A stretch of 64,000 nucleotides of DNA from positions 992,001-1,056,000 of the forward strand of contig JAUZVC010000001.1 in assembly GCA_031844405.1 (NCBI GenBank), given 5' to 3'. The translations under genes and the position numbers were made by a program. The DNA is from Knoellia sp031844405 (lineage in GTDB: Bacteria > Actinomycetota > Actinomycetes > Actinomycetales > Dermatophilaceae). Positions 7,963 to 16,737 of the stretch are shown here, in pieces; positions within the stretch are counted from its first letter, which is position 1, and each line of letters begins with the position of its first letter. Below the pieces are notes generated by a model that was not told where the DNA came from, searched no databases, and worked only from the letters and a program-made list of their open reading frames with translations.

Positions 7963-9605
7963 GATCCGAGAATGTCGTCAGCGTCGATGATGCGGTAGGC
8001 GTAGCCCTGCTCGGCGAGGAAGCGCTGGCGGTGCGCGGCGAAGTCGGCATCGACGGTGTCGCGAGCGACGACCGTGTAGAAGTGCGCCGTGCGGCCGTCG
8101 CCCTTGGGACGCAGCACCCGGCCCAGCCGCTGCGCCTCCTCCTGGCGCGAGCCGAACGTGCCCGACACCTGGATGGCGACGCTGGCCTCGGGCAGGTCGA
8201 TCGAGAAGTTCGCGACCTTGGAGACGACGAGCAGGCTGATCTCGCCCTCACGGAAGGCGCCGTAGAGCCGCTGCCGCTCGGTCACCGACGTCTCGCCCGT
8301 GATGACGTCGGCCCCGAGCCGATGGGCGAGCTCGTCGAGCTGGTCGAGGTACTGCCCGATGACGAGGGTGGGCTCGCCGCGGTGCCGCTCGACGAGCCTC
8401 TCGACGACGGGCAGCTTGGCGTCCGAGCAGGAAGCGAGGCGGTAGCGGTCGTCCGGCTCCGCGACGGCATACGCCATCCGTTGTCCGTCGGGGAGCGTGA
8501 CGCGCACCTCGACGCAGTCGGCGGGCGCGATGTAGCCCTGGGCCTCGATGTCCTTCCACGGCGCGTCGAAGCGCTTCGGGCCGATGAGCGAGAAGACGTC
8601 GGACTCGAGGCCGTCCTCGCGCACGAGGGTGGCGGTGAGCCCGAGCCGCCGCCGGGCCTGGAGGTCGGCGGTCATCCGGAAGATCGGCGCGGGCAGCAGG
8701 TGGACCTCGTCGTAGACGATGAGTCCCCAGTCGCGGGCGTCGAGCAGGTCGAGGTGGGTGTAGGCGCCCTTCCGACGGGTCGTGAGCACCTGGTAGGTCG
8801 CGATGGTGACCGGGCGGATCTCCTTGCGCGCACCGGAGTACTCGCCGATCTCGTCCTCGGTGAGGCTCGTGCGGCGGAGCAGCTCGTCCTTCCACTGCCG
8901 GGCCGACACGGTGTTGGTGACGAGGATGAGGGTCGTCGCCGAGGCCTTGGCCATCGCGCCCGCGCCGACGAGGGTCTTGCCCGCGCCGCACGGCAGGACG
9001 ACGACGCCGGAGCCGCCGTCCCAGAAGCCGTCGACGGCCTGCTCCTGATAGGGCCGCATCGACCAGCCGCCGGTGCGGTCGAGGTCGATGGGATGCGCCT
9101 CGCCGTCGACGTAGCCGGCCTCGTCCTCGGCCGGCCAGCCGACCTTGAGCAGCTCCTGCTTGAGGTGGCCGCGCTCGCTCGGGTGGACGACGACGCTGTC
9201 CTCGTCGATCCGGTCACCGATGAGCGGCTTGATCCGCTTGTGCCGCAGCACTTCCGTGAGCACGGCTCGGTCGGTCGTGCGCAGGACGAGCCGTCCGTCG
9301 TCGTCCTTGAGGAGGGTGAGCCGGCCGTAGCGCGCCATCGTGTCGGCGACGTCGACGAGCAGCGCGTGCGGCACGGGGTAGCGGCTGTGCGTCACCAGCG
9401 CGTCGACGACCTGCTCGGCGTCGTGACCGGCGGCCCGGGCGTTCCACAGGCCCAGCGGGGTGATCCGGTAGGTGTGGATGTGCTCGGGCGCCCGCTCGAG
9501 CTCGGCGAACGGTGCGATCGCCCGCCGCGCCTCCGCCGACCGTGGGTGGTCGACCTCGAGGAGGAGCGTCTTGTCGCTCTGGACGATGAGTGCGCCGTCA
9601 GTCAA
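7959..9605 (-). CDS. XPB/Ssl2-family DNA helicase
   Basis: 548 residues. The N-terminal helicase-associated domain (about 1-170) is followed by an SF2 core: Walker A PCGAGKT near residue 205, DEVH box near 300, motif III LTATL near 325, and motif VI QEEAQRLGRVLR near 500. Archaeal and bacterial XPB proteins unwind DNA 3'-5' and are tied to repair. M. tuberculosis has the equivalent gene beside a helicase-C-like gene, here at 11599, but in this genome the two are separated by the DUF4190-like and HMG-CoA lyase genes. Overlaps the small Cys-rich gene by four bases. Confidence 0.93.
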   Translation of the reverse strand: MTDGALIVQSDKTLLLEVDHPRSAEARRAIAPFAELERAPEHIHTYRITPLGLWNARAAGHDAEQVVDALVTHSRYPVPHALLVDVADTMARYGRLTLLKDDDGRLVLRTTDRAVLTEVLRHKRIKPLIGDRIDEDSVVVHPSERGHLKQELLKVGWPAEDEAGYVDGEAHPIDLDRTGGWSMRPYQEQAVDGFWDGGSGVVVLPCGAGKTLVGAGAMAKASATTLILVTNTVSARQWKDELLRRTSLTEDEIGEYSGARKEIRPVTIATYQVLTTRRKGAYTHLDLLDARDWGLIVYDEVHLLPAPIFRMTADLQARRRLGLTATLVREDGLESDVFSLIGPKRFDAPWKDIEAQGYIAPADCVEVRVTLPDGQRMAYAVAEPDDRYRLASCSDAKLPVVERLVERHRGEPTLVIGQYLDQLDELAHRLGADVITGETSVTERQRLYGAFREGEISLLVVSKVANFSIDLPEASVAIQVSGTFGSRQEEAQRLGRVLRPKGDGRTAHFYTVVARDTVDADFAAHRQRFLAEQGYAYRIIDADDILGS

Positions 9606-9611
9606 GGGACC

Positions 9612-10421
9612 TCAGTAGGAGTAGTCGGAGTCGTAGGTCCCACCGTCGAACCCACCCGACGCGCCGATGGCGATGAAGATGACGAAACCGATGACCGCGA
9701 GCGCGATGCCGACGGCGAACGCGATCCAGCCCCACTTCGTCAGCCGCCGCGAACCCTCGGGGTCGGTCGAGTTCTTCGTCAGCGCCATGATGCCGAGGAT
9801 GAGCGGCACGATGCCGGGGATGCAGCAGCTCACCGTGACGATGCCGGAGAGGATCGTCAGGACGATGGCGCTCGTGTTCTGCGCGGGCGGGGCGCCGTAG
9901 CCGACCGGCGGGGCCTGCCACTGCCCGGGGGGCTGGTAGGGCGGGTAGCCGCCCGGCTGCGCCTGGGCGCCACTCGCGGCATACGGGTCGTATGCCGGCT
10001 GCTGGCCTGCGTAGGGGTCCTGCGCCTGGGGTGCCCCGTAGGCGGGGGGAGGCGGCGGTGCGCCGTAGGGCGACGGTGGTTGCGCGGAGCCGTAGGGGGA
10101 CTGCGGCGGCGGGGGAGGCGTGGCGGCATACGGGTTCGCAGGCTGCCCACCGGCATACGGGTCGGTCTCGCCGGCCGGCTGCGCGTACGGCGCGTCGTAG
10201 CTCGGGGTCGGCGGCGCGGGCGGCACCGGGGGCACGTAGGGCTCGTCCGAGGACGACCCGCGGTCGGCGTCGGAGCCCTGGGGGATCTGCTCTGTGGGTG
10301 CGGAGGACGGGGTGTCCTGGTTGGACCCCGCGTCCGGCGAGGACGAGGGCACCGCCCAGTCGGGGCTGGCCGTCGGATCCGAGTACTCCCCCTGCTGCGG
10401 GTCCTTGTCGTTCTCGCTCAT
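9612..10421 (-). CDS. DUF4190-like membrane protein with Pro/Tyr-rich N-terminus
   Basis: 269 residues. The first about 170 are low-complexity (Pro, Gly, Tyr, Gln and Ala with PYAA/PYGS-type repeats) and probably cytoplasmic and disordered. Two hydrophobic helices follow (about 180-205 and 230-255) with a KNSTDPEGSRR loop and a short Tyr/Asp tail. This matches small two-helix DUF4190-type proteins. Function unknown. ATG at 10421 (MSENDKD). The stop lies six bases before the XPB start on the same strand, so co-transcription is likely. Confidence 0.75.
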   Translation of the reverse strand: MSENDKDPQQGEYSDPTASPDWAVPSSSPDAGSNQDTPSSAPTEQIPQGSDADRGSSSDEPYVPPVPPAPPTPSYDAPYAQPAGETDPYAGGQPANPYAATPPPPPQSPYGSAQPPSPYGAPPPPPAYGAPQAQDPYAGQQPAYDPYAASGAQAQPGGYPPYQPPGQWQAPPVGYGAPPAQNTSAIVLTILSGIVTVSCCIPGIVPLILGIMALTKNSTDPEGSRRLTKWGWIAFAVGIALAVIGFVIFIAIGASGGFDGGTYDSDYSY

Positions 10422-10500
10422 GGGCGACAACGTACCTGCCGGGGCCGCCGCTGCTCCCACGGTCCGCAGGACTCGCCCACGCTGCGTGTCAGGATGAGGC

Positions 10501-11445
10501 ATGAGCATGCGCACCCCGCAGGTCGAGCCGGACCCGACGCTCCCCGCGGAGATCACGATCTACGAGGTCGGTGCTCGCGACGGGCTGCAGAACGAGAAGG
10601 CCGTCGTGCCGGCCGAGGTCAAGGCCGAGTTCGTCCGTCGCCTCGCGTCCGCCGGTCTCGGCACCATCGAGACGACCTCGTTCGTCAACCCGCAGTGGGT
10701 GCCGCAGCTCGCCGACGCCCCCGAGGTGCTCGGGCTGCTCGGCGACGAGGGCCGCGGCCCCAAGCGTCCCGTCCTCGTGCCCAACGAGCGCGGGCTCGAC
10801 CGCGCCCTCGAGGCCGGCGTCGGCGCCGTGGCGATCTTCGGCAGCGCCACCGAGACCTTCGCCCGCAAGAACCTCAACCGCACCGTCGACGAGTCGATCG
10901 AGATGTTCCGGCCCGTCGTCGCCCGCTCGCACGAGGCCGGCCTCTGGGTCAGGGGCTACGTGTCGATGTGCTTCGGCGACCCCTGGGAAGGGCCCGTCCC
11001 CGTGACGCAGGTCGTCGACGTCGCCGAGCGGCTCATGGACCTCGGCTGCGACCAGCTCTCCCTCGGCGACACCATCGGCGTCGCCACCTGCGGGCACGTG
11101 GCCCGACTGCTCGATGCGCTGCAGGACAGGGGGATCGGCGTCGACCGCATCGGCGTCCACTTCCACGACACCTACGGCCAGGCGCTGAGCAACACCCTCG
11201 TCGCCCTGCGCCACGGCGTCACCGTCGTCGACTCCTCCGCCGGCGGCCTCGGCGGGTGCCCTTACGCCGAGAGCGCCACCGGCAACCTCGCCACCGAGGA
11301 CCTGGTCTGGGCGATGGAGGGGGCCGGCGTCCGCACCGGTGTCGACCTCGAGGCGCTGCTGGCGACGAGCGCGTGGATGGCGCGGCAGCTCGGGCGTCCC
11401 TCGCCCTCCGCCGTGGTCCGCGCCCTCACCCCCGCCGCCGACTGA
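10501..11445 (+). CDS. Hydroxymethylglutaryl-CoA lyase family protein
   Basis: 314 residues with the DRE-TIM metallolyase layout: YEVGARDGLQNE near residue 20 (substrate and metal binding), LSLGDTIGVAT near 180, HFHDTYGQ near 220 with metal histidines, and the HMG-CoA lyase signature with catalytic Cys in GGLGGCPYAE near 260. It would cleave HMG-CoA or a related 3-hydroxyacyl-CoA to acetyl-CoA plus a ketoacid, as in leucine breakdown. No leucine catabolic genes flank it, so the exact substrate is inferred. A GGATGAGG sequence precedes the ATG. Confidence 0.9.
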   Translation: MSMRTPQVEPDPTLPAEITIYEVGARDGLQNEKAVVPAEVKAEFVRRLASAGLGTIETTSFVNPQWVPQLADAPEVLGLLGDEGRGPKRPVLVPNERGLDRALEAGVGAVAIFGSATETFARKNLNRTVDESIEMFRPVVARSHEAGLWVRGYVSMCFGDPWEGPVPVTQVVDVAERLMDLGCDQLSLGDTIGVATCGHVARLLDALQDRGIGVDRIGVHFHDTYGQALSNTLVALRHGVTVVDSSAGGLGGCPYAESATGNLATEDLVWAMEGAGVRTGVDLEALLATSAWMARQLGRPSPSAVVRALTPAAD

Positions 11446-11475
11446 CCGCCCGGTTGCGTATGCGGACGGGCCTCC

Positions 11476-11570
11476 GCGCACTACCGATTCGCCGCAGTCC
11501 ATCCGACCTCGCGCGCTGAGCGCACTTCGGTCTCCCGCCAGGCCCAGCCAGCGGCGAATCGGTAGTGCGC
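11476..11570. repeat. 20-bp perfect inverted repeat with 55-base spacer
   Basis: GCGCACTACCGATTCGCCGC at 11476-11495 and its exact complement at 11551-11570, between the convergent HMG-CoA lyase and helicase-C-like genes. The architecture resembles the 7.5/16.1/17.8 kb hairpins but the sequence is unrelated. It may serve as a two-way terminator. Confidence 0.8.
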
Positions 11571-11598
11571 TGCGTCCCTTGGTTTGTCGGCGCGCCGG

Positions 11599-13884
11599 TC
11601 AGTCGGCGACGACGCCGGTGATGCGGTGGACCGAGAGGGTGCGCGTGACGCCCTCGCTGACTCCGGTGACGCGTCCACCGTCGAGGCGCTCGGGATAGAA
11701 GAGCATGCGCTGGGTGCGACCGACGCCGTCGGAGTAGCCGAGCCAGACGGGGCGGCCGTCGGCGATGGCCTCACGCAGGACGGCGACGGAGGTGGTCGGG
11801 TCGTTGGCCGGGATCGGTGGGCCGGTGCGGCCACCGGGCGCGGTTGCGGCCCGGGCGCGTGCCTCGGACTCGGCGGCCCGGAGGCCGGCGACGAGCGAGG
11901 CGACCTGTGCCTCGTCCATGGCCTGGACGAGGGCGGGGTCGACGGCGGTGCGGCGGACGACGCGGCGTGCGGGCCGGGTCGGCACGGTGACCATGCCGGC
12001 CGCGGACTCGGCAACGGGAGTGAAGCCCTCCTCGCGCAGGACCTCGAGGACGACGTCGGGTCGCACCGGTGAGGTGAGGACGGTCGGGGCGATGCGTCGC
12101 AGCTGGAGGGAGGAGAGGCCGCGGTGCGCGAGCATGACGTCGAGCCCGGCCTCGTCCTCGCTGCGGATGACGGCACTGACGCCTCGCACGCGCACGGTGC
12201 CGTGACGTCGGGCGACGTCGCGCACGAGGTAGTCCAGCGGCTGCGGCACGGGGGTCCGGCTGGCGTCGCGCAGGCCGGCGAGGATATCGTCGCCGGTCCA
12301 CCCGGTGTCGAGGCAGCGCCGGATCGAGTCCTCGCTGAAGCGGTGCACGGTCGCCCCGCCCCGGGACTCGACGTCGGCGACGAGCCGTAGGAAGGCGGCG
12401 AGCGAGCCCGTCACCGGTCCGGGTGCGATGGCGGTGAGGTCGGCTTGGAGGAGCACCGCCTCGACCGGTGCCGGCAGGTGCGGGTGGATCGACTCGGCGA
12501 CCGGCGCGATGTCGCCGTCGGCGGCGAGCAGGGCGCGACCGGCGACACTGAGGGCGCCGTGGCCGGTGACCCCGAGCCATGCGGCCTCGCGCAGGACGGC
12601 CTCGACGACGGCCTCCAGGGTCCGGGGAACGCGTCGCGGTCGGCGCCACCGGACCGCGGCGGCGAGGTCCTCCGCCGTGGGCGCGACACCGGCGGGTGCG
12701 GCGGCGAGCAACTCGAGCACCTCGCGGCGCAGCGCCCGGATGGGTGGCCACTGGGCATCGGCCCCGAGGGCGTTGACCACCGAGGATGCGTCCGTGCGCG
12801 ACCCGACGCGGTGCGGCGCGCGGGTCGTCGTGAGCCACGACTGCGCGAGCCGCGCCCAGCGCTCGCCGCCGGGCTCGGTCTGCCACACGTCGTACTCCGC
12901 CGTCGGCACCCAGTGCGGGTCCACCTCGCCGTCGTCCGCGACGAGGTCCGCGACGAGCGCGAGCTCCACGAGGTAGGCCGTGTGCTCCGGTCCGGTGTCG
13001 AGGCGCGTCGCCGCGGACTTGAGGTCACGGACGGCGAGGCCACCGGTGCGCAGGACGCGCGGCGGGGTCTGCGACCACGTGTCGAGGAGCTCGTCGAGGA
13101 GGGCCAGCACCTCGGAGGCGGCAGCGCCGGCGGCCGCGTCGACGGCCTCGACCTTGCGCTCGGGCCCCGTGACCTCCGGGGGGTCGAGTTGGGCGGCTCG
13201 GTGGATGCGTCCCTCGCGCAGGACCATCGCGACCTCGCGAGGCAGCGCCACCTGGTCGGACGCGACCGCTCGCACGAGGCCGCGCGCGAGGAGCCAGCGG
13301 GGACCGTCGTCGGCCGGTCCGCGCCGGCCCGGCGCGTCCTCAGCGGCGACGATGCCGACGGAGGGACCCCAGGTGAGCCGGTCGAGGACGGCTCGGGCGC
13401 GGGGCGGGGCCTCGGAGACGGCGGCGCGGATCGTCTCCTCGTCGAGGGCGTCGCCGCCCGGCAGGTCGTCGCCGCCGGGTCCGAGGCCGGCGACGGTGTC
13501 GCCGAGAACGTCCTTGGCGGTGCGCGTGACGACGGTGCCCTCCGGGGCCCGCCAGACCAGGGCGACCCGCCAGAGGTCGTCGAGCAGCCGGGTGGCCGTC
13601 GCGGTGTCGACGTCACCGAGCGCGCGGGCGAGGTCGTCGGCTGTCACCGCATCGCCGATGGCCGACGCGGCCTCCAGGGCGTGCAGGTGTGCCGTGTCGA
13701 GCCCGTCGACGGCGCGCAGCGTGCTCGCCCGGGTCGAGCTGCGCGACGCGAGTGCGGTGAGGTCGCTCGGCGCCGGGCGGGCGAGGTCGGGACGCGCGGC
13801 GAGCAGCGCGAGGAGCTCGTCGTCGGACCGCCCGCGGATGTCGTCGGCCAGGGAACGGCTCTGGCTGGGGGATTCGGGCGGCAC
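11599..13884 (-). CDS. Helicase-C-like (XPB/Ssl2-associated) domain protein
   Basis: About 761 residues of the actinobacterial 'helicase-associated domain' family (compare M. tuberculosis Rv0862c, beside XPB). There is no Walker A or DEAD/H box. The protein is rich in leucine-repeat winged-helix-like segments and ends in a region like the Helicase_C_3 domain (PF13625). It may be a regulatory partner of XPB. The GTG at 13884 is chosen because the alternative ATG at 13929 would overlap head-on with the epimerase start; the start is uncertain. Confidence 0.75.
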   Translation of the reverse strand: MPPESPSQSRSLADDIRGRSDDELLALLAARPDLARPAPSDLTALASRSSTRASTLRAVDGLDTAHLHALEAASAIGDAVTADDLARALGDVDTATATRLLDDLWRVALVWRAPEGTVVTRTAKDVLGDTVAGLGPGGDDLPGGDALDEETIRAAVSEAPPRARAVLDRLTWGPSVGIVAAEDAPGRRGPADDGPRWLLARGLVRAVASDQVALPREVAMVLREGRIHRAAQLDPPEVTGPERKVEAVDAAAGAAASEVLALLDELLDTWSQTPPRVLRTGGLAVRDLKSAATRLDTGPEHTAYLVELALVADLVADDGEVDPHWVPTAEYDVWQTEPGGERWARLAQSWLTTTRAPHRVGSRTDASSVVNALGADAQWPPIRALRREVLELLAAAPAGVAPTAEDLAAAVRWRRPRRVPRTLEAVVEAVLREAAWLGVTGHGALSVAGRALLAADGDIAPVAESIHPHLPAPVEAVLLQADLTAIAPGPVTGSLAAFLRLVADVESRGGATVHRFSEDSIRRCLDTGWTGDDILAGLRDASRTPVPQPLDYLVRDVARRHGTVRVRGVSAVIRSEDEAGLDVMLAHRGLSSLQLRRIAPTVLTSPVRPDVVLEVLREEGFTPVAESAAGMVTVPTRPARRVVRRTAVDPALVQAMDEAQVASLVAGLRAAESEARARAATAPGGRTGPPIPANDPTTSVAVLREAIADGRPVWLGYSDGVGRTQRMLFYPERLDGGRVTGVSEGVTRTLSVHRITGVVAD

Positions 13885-13927
13885 TGCACCACCGTAGTCC
13901 CGCTCCGTCCCGCGTAGATTCGAGTCC

Positions 13928-14836
13928 ATGAGCACCCAGACCCCCTCACCCACCGGCGAGCAGTGGCACCTCTCGGTCGGCCGAGACGAGCTCGTCGTCG
14001 TCGAGGTTGGCGGCGGACTGCGCTCGTGGACGCGCGACGGGGTCGAGGTGCTCGCCGGCTTCGACGCGGACGAGCCCTGCTCGAGCGGCCGTGGCCAGCA
14101 GCTCATCCCGTGGCCGAACCGGATCCGTGACGGCCGCTACACCGAGGACGGCGTCGACCACCAGCTGGCGCTGACCGAGGTCGACCGGCACAACGCCATC
14201 CACGGACTCGTGCGCTGGGCGCCGTGGCGCCTCGTCGCCCGCACGGACAGCTCGCTCACCGTCGCGCACCGGCTCTTCCCGCAGCAGGGCTGGGACTGGC
14301 ACCTCGCCTCCACGACGACGTATGCCGTCTCGCCCGCCGGCCTCACCGTCACCGTCCACGTGGCGAACGTCGGCAAGGGGACGGCGCCCTTCGGCTACGG
14401 CGTCCACCCCTACGTCGCCGTCGGTGAGGCGCCCATGGAGGAGGTCGAGCTGACCGTGCCCGCCTCGTCCTACATGGAGGTGGACGACCGGCTGCTCCCG
14501 GTGCGGACGAGCCCGGTCGACGACACGGCATACGACTTCCGCGCGAAGCGCGCACTGGCGGGCCACACGCTCGACACGGCCTACACGGGGCTGGCCGGCG
14601 AGGACGACCGCTGGCGGATCACGGTGGAGCCACCCGGCCGGGCGCCGGTCGACCTCTGGGCCGACGCCGAGGTCTTCCCGTGGGCCCAGGTCTTCACCGG
14701 GTCGGTGGCCGGGCGGCGTGGGGTCGCCGTCGAGCCGATGACGTGCCCGCCCGACGCGTTCAACTCCGGCGACTCGCTGCTGCGGCTCGGCCCCGGCGAG
14801 GCGTGGACCGGCACGTGGGGCATCAGCCCGCGGTGA
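13928..14836 (+). CDS. Aldose 1-epimerase family protein
   Basis: 302 residues with the galactose-mutarotase beta-sandwich pattern: NRIRDGRY near residue 65, the first catalytic His in NAIHGLVRW near 95, a second in GYGVHPYVAVG near 160, and the Glu base in VAVEPMTCPPDAFN near 275. It would interconvert anomers of a hexose or related sugar. A TAGATT hexamer lies 7 bases before the ATG with no Shine-Dalgarno, so the mRNA may be leaderless. The 3' end overlaps the MFS gene by 14 bases on the opposite strand. Confidence 0.88.
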   Translation: MSTQTPSPTGEQWHLSVGRDELVVVEVGGGLRSWTRDGVEVLAGFDADEPCSSGRGQQLIPWPNRIRDGRYTEDGVDHQLALTEVDRHNAIHGLVRWAPWRLVARTDSSLTVAHRLFPQQGWDWHLASTTTYAVSPAGLTVTVHVANVGKGTAPFGYGVHPYVAVGEAPMEEVELTVPASSYMEVDDRLLPVRTSPVDDTAYDFRAKRALAGHTLDTAYTGLAGEDDRWRITVEPPGRAPVDLWADAEVFPWAQVFTGSVAGRRGVAVEPMTCPPDAFNSGDSLLRLGPGEAWTGTWGISPR

Positions 14837-16088
14837 CGCCGTTCTCGGTCGGCGTGAGCTGACGCTCGAGGACGACGATCGCGGCGGCCATGACGACGAG
14901 GCCGCCCACCATCGCGCCGATGAAGACGGCAGGGAGGTCGTGCTCGAGCAGGAACCCGGAGACGATCGGCCCGAGGATGGCGCCACCCTGGAAGGCGCCG
15001 GCGTTGACGGCGTTGGCGCGACCGCGGACGTGGTCGTCGGCCATGTCGTTGGTGATGGCGGGGATGGCGATCTGCATGAAGATCTCGCCGAGCCCGAAGA
15101 CACCCATGAAGGTGACGACGGCGACGGCCGCGAGCATCGCCGGGCCGAGGCCGGCCGCCGAGAGCACGAGCCACGAGACGAGCCAGAGCACGACCATGAC
15201 GAGCAGGCCGCGGGTGCGTCGGCGTCCCGTGACCGCCTTGAGCACGGTGAACTGCAGCGCCACGATGATGAGCGTGTTGATGGCGAACGCGAACCCGATG
15301 ACCTGGGTCGACACCCCACCGACCTGGCGCGAGAAGGCGGGGAAGCCGGACTCGATCTGGCCGTAGCCGATGAAGGTGCAGAGGAACGTGATGAAGGTGA
15401 GCCAGAGGACCGGCGGGCGCCGCAGGATGTCGAGGTAGCCGACGGTCGGGGTGTCCTCGCTGCGTTGGGCCCGCCCGTGCACGGTGCGCAGGGGCCCGAG
15501 GAGGAGCCCGAGCGGCACGAGCATGCTCAGTGCGTCGGCGAGGAAGATCAGCGTGAAGGTCATCGGCTCCCGCACGTCGACGAAGAGGCCGCCGATGACG
15601 CCGCCGAGGCCGATGCCGAGATTGACGAGCGCGAAGTTGACCCCGAAGTACTGCTGTCGGAGCGGGCCCGTGACCACCGAGGCGATGAGCGCGTTGAACG
15701 CCGGCCACGAGACGCCGAAGTTGAAGCCGAGCAGGACGAAGCCGACGACGAACGCCGGGACGTTGGTGGCGAAAGCGAGCACGACGCAGCCGACGAGCTG
15801 CGCGCTCGTGCCGGCGATGAGCATCCGGCGGGCGCCGATGCGGTCGGTGAGCGAGCCTCCGGGGCCGGTGACGCAGAGCGCGACGATCGCGATGAGGGCG
15901 AGCAGGGTGCCGGCGGTGCCCAGCCCGATGCCGCGCACCTCGTTGATGTAGATGACGGTGAACGGCAGCGTGAGGCCGCGGCCGAGGGTCTGCACCGCGA
16001 CGGTCGACAGGAGCCAGCGTCCGGGCGTCGGGAGCTCGGCCCAGAACTGTCGCAGGCTCACCTTGGGGCGCGCGGTCTCGGTGCTCAC
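14823..16088 (-). CDS. MFS transporter
   Basis: 421 residues with 12 predicted hydrophobic helices and MFS motif A-like basic loop (GSLTDRIGARRM) near residue 75. Likely a drug or metabolite exporter in the MFS_1 group; substrate unknown. M. tuberculosis has an MFS gene (Rv0876c) in the equivalent place near cspB. The GTG at 16088 (VSTETARP) fits the family N-terminus; further upstream the frame runs into the hairpin repeat. Confidence 0.88.
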   Translation of the reverse strand: MSTETARPKVSLRQFWAELPTPGRWLLSTVAVQTLGRGLTLPFTVIYINEVRGIGLGTAGTLLALIAIVALCVTGPGGSLTDRIGARRMLIAGTSAQLVGCVVLAFATNVPAFVVGFVLLGFNFGVSWPAFNALIASVVTGPLRQQYFGVNFALVNLGIGLGGVIGGLFVDVREPMTFTLIFLADALSMLVPLGLLLGPLRTVHGRAQRSEDTPTVGYLDILRRPPVLWLTFITFLCTFIGYGQIESGFPAFSRQVGGVSTQVIGFAFAINTLIIVALQFTVLKAVTGRRRTRGLLVMVVLWLVSWLVLSAAGLGPAMLAAVAVVTFMGVFGLGEIFMQIAIPAITNDMADDHVRGRANAVNAGAFQGGAILGPIVSGFLLEHDLPAVFIGAMVGGLVVMAAAIVVLERQLTPTENGVTAG

Positions 16089-16124
16089 CGGAGAACTCTC
16101 GCAGCCCGCACCGACACTCCCCAA

Positions 16125-16204
16125 CCGACTTCTTGCGACGTCCAGCGCCCTCCTCCGACTTCTTGCCAGTTCCAGCGGCGCTGGAAGTCGCAAGAAGTCG
16201 GAGG
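16125..16204. repeat. Intergenic hairpin repeat, family member 2 with duplicated left arm
   Basis: The right arm at 16179-16204 can pair with either of two left arms, 16125-16147 or 16152-16177, both starting CCGACTTCTTGC and ending TCCAGCG. It lies between the divergent MFS and cold-shock genes, so it is not simply a terminator for converging genes. Confidence 0.8.
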
Positions 16205-16332
16205 AGGGGGAGGTGCCGGGTGCCGGAAAGGCGTGCGCGCCGCACACATCCCGCCAGATACGCTGTGCCTGTACGCCCGGAGGTGCGATCACCGCACTCC
16301 GGACCCCCACAGCAATCACATTGAGGTGCCCC

Positions 16333-16737
16333 GTGCCGACTGGCAAGGTGAAGTTCTACGACTCCGACAAGGGCTTCGGGTTCGTCTCGACCGACGACCC
16401 GGCCGAGGGCGGCGACGTCTTCGTGCCCGCGAGCGCCCTGCCCGCGGGCGTGACGTCCCTCAAGAACGGTGCCCGCGTCGAGTTCGGCATCGTCGAGGGC
16501 CGCCGCGGCGCCCAGGCGCTCTCGCTGCGCCTCCTCGAGCCCGCCGCGAGCGTCACGGCCAACCGCAAGGCCCGCGACCGCAAGCCGGCCGAGGAGATGG
16601 TCGTCATCGTCGAGGACCTCATCACCCTCCTCGACTCGGTGCAGAGCTCGCTGCGCCGAGGTCACTACCCCGACAAGGGCCACGGGTCCAAGGTCGCCCA
16701 GGTGCTGCGGGCCGTTGCCGACGACCTCGACGTCTGA
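16333..16737 (+). CDS. Cold-shock domain protein with C-terminal extension
   Basis: 134 residues. The N-terminal cold-shock domain (about 1-66) has RNP1 KGFGFV and RNP2 DVFVP and would bind single-stranded nucleic acid. A basic linker and a helical C-terminal half of about 65 residues follow, as in CspB-type actinobacterial proteins next to DUF3027. GTG start at 16333 (VPTGKVKFYD). The stop overlaps the next ATG (TGATG), so DUF3027 is translationally coupled. Confidence 0.9.
   Translation: MPTGKVKFYDSDKGFGFVSTDDPAEGGDVFVPASALPAGVTSLKNGARVEFGIVEGRRGAQALSLRLLEPAASVTANRKARDRKPAEEMVVIVEDLITLLDSVQSSLRRGHYPDKGHGSKVAQVLRAVADDLDV

Noticed and set aside
8031..11519. A 1162-codon plus-strand open frame
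   Set aside because: It is the shadow of XPB and the DUF4190-like gene and runs out of frame through the HMG-CoA lyase gene; no family features.
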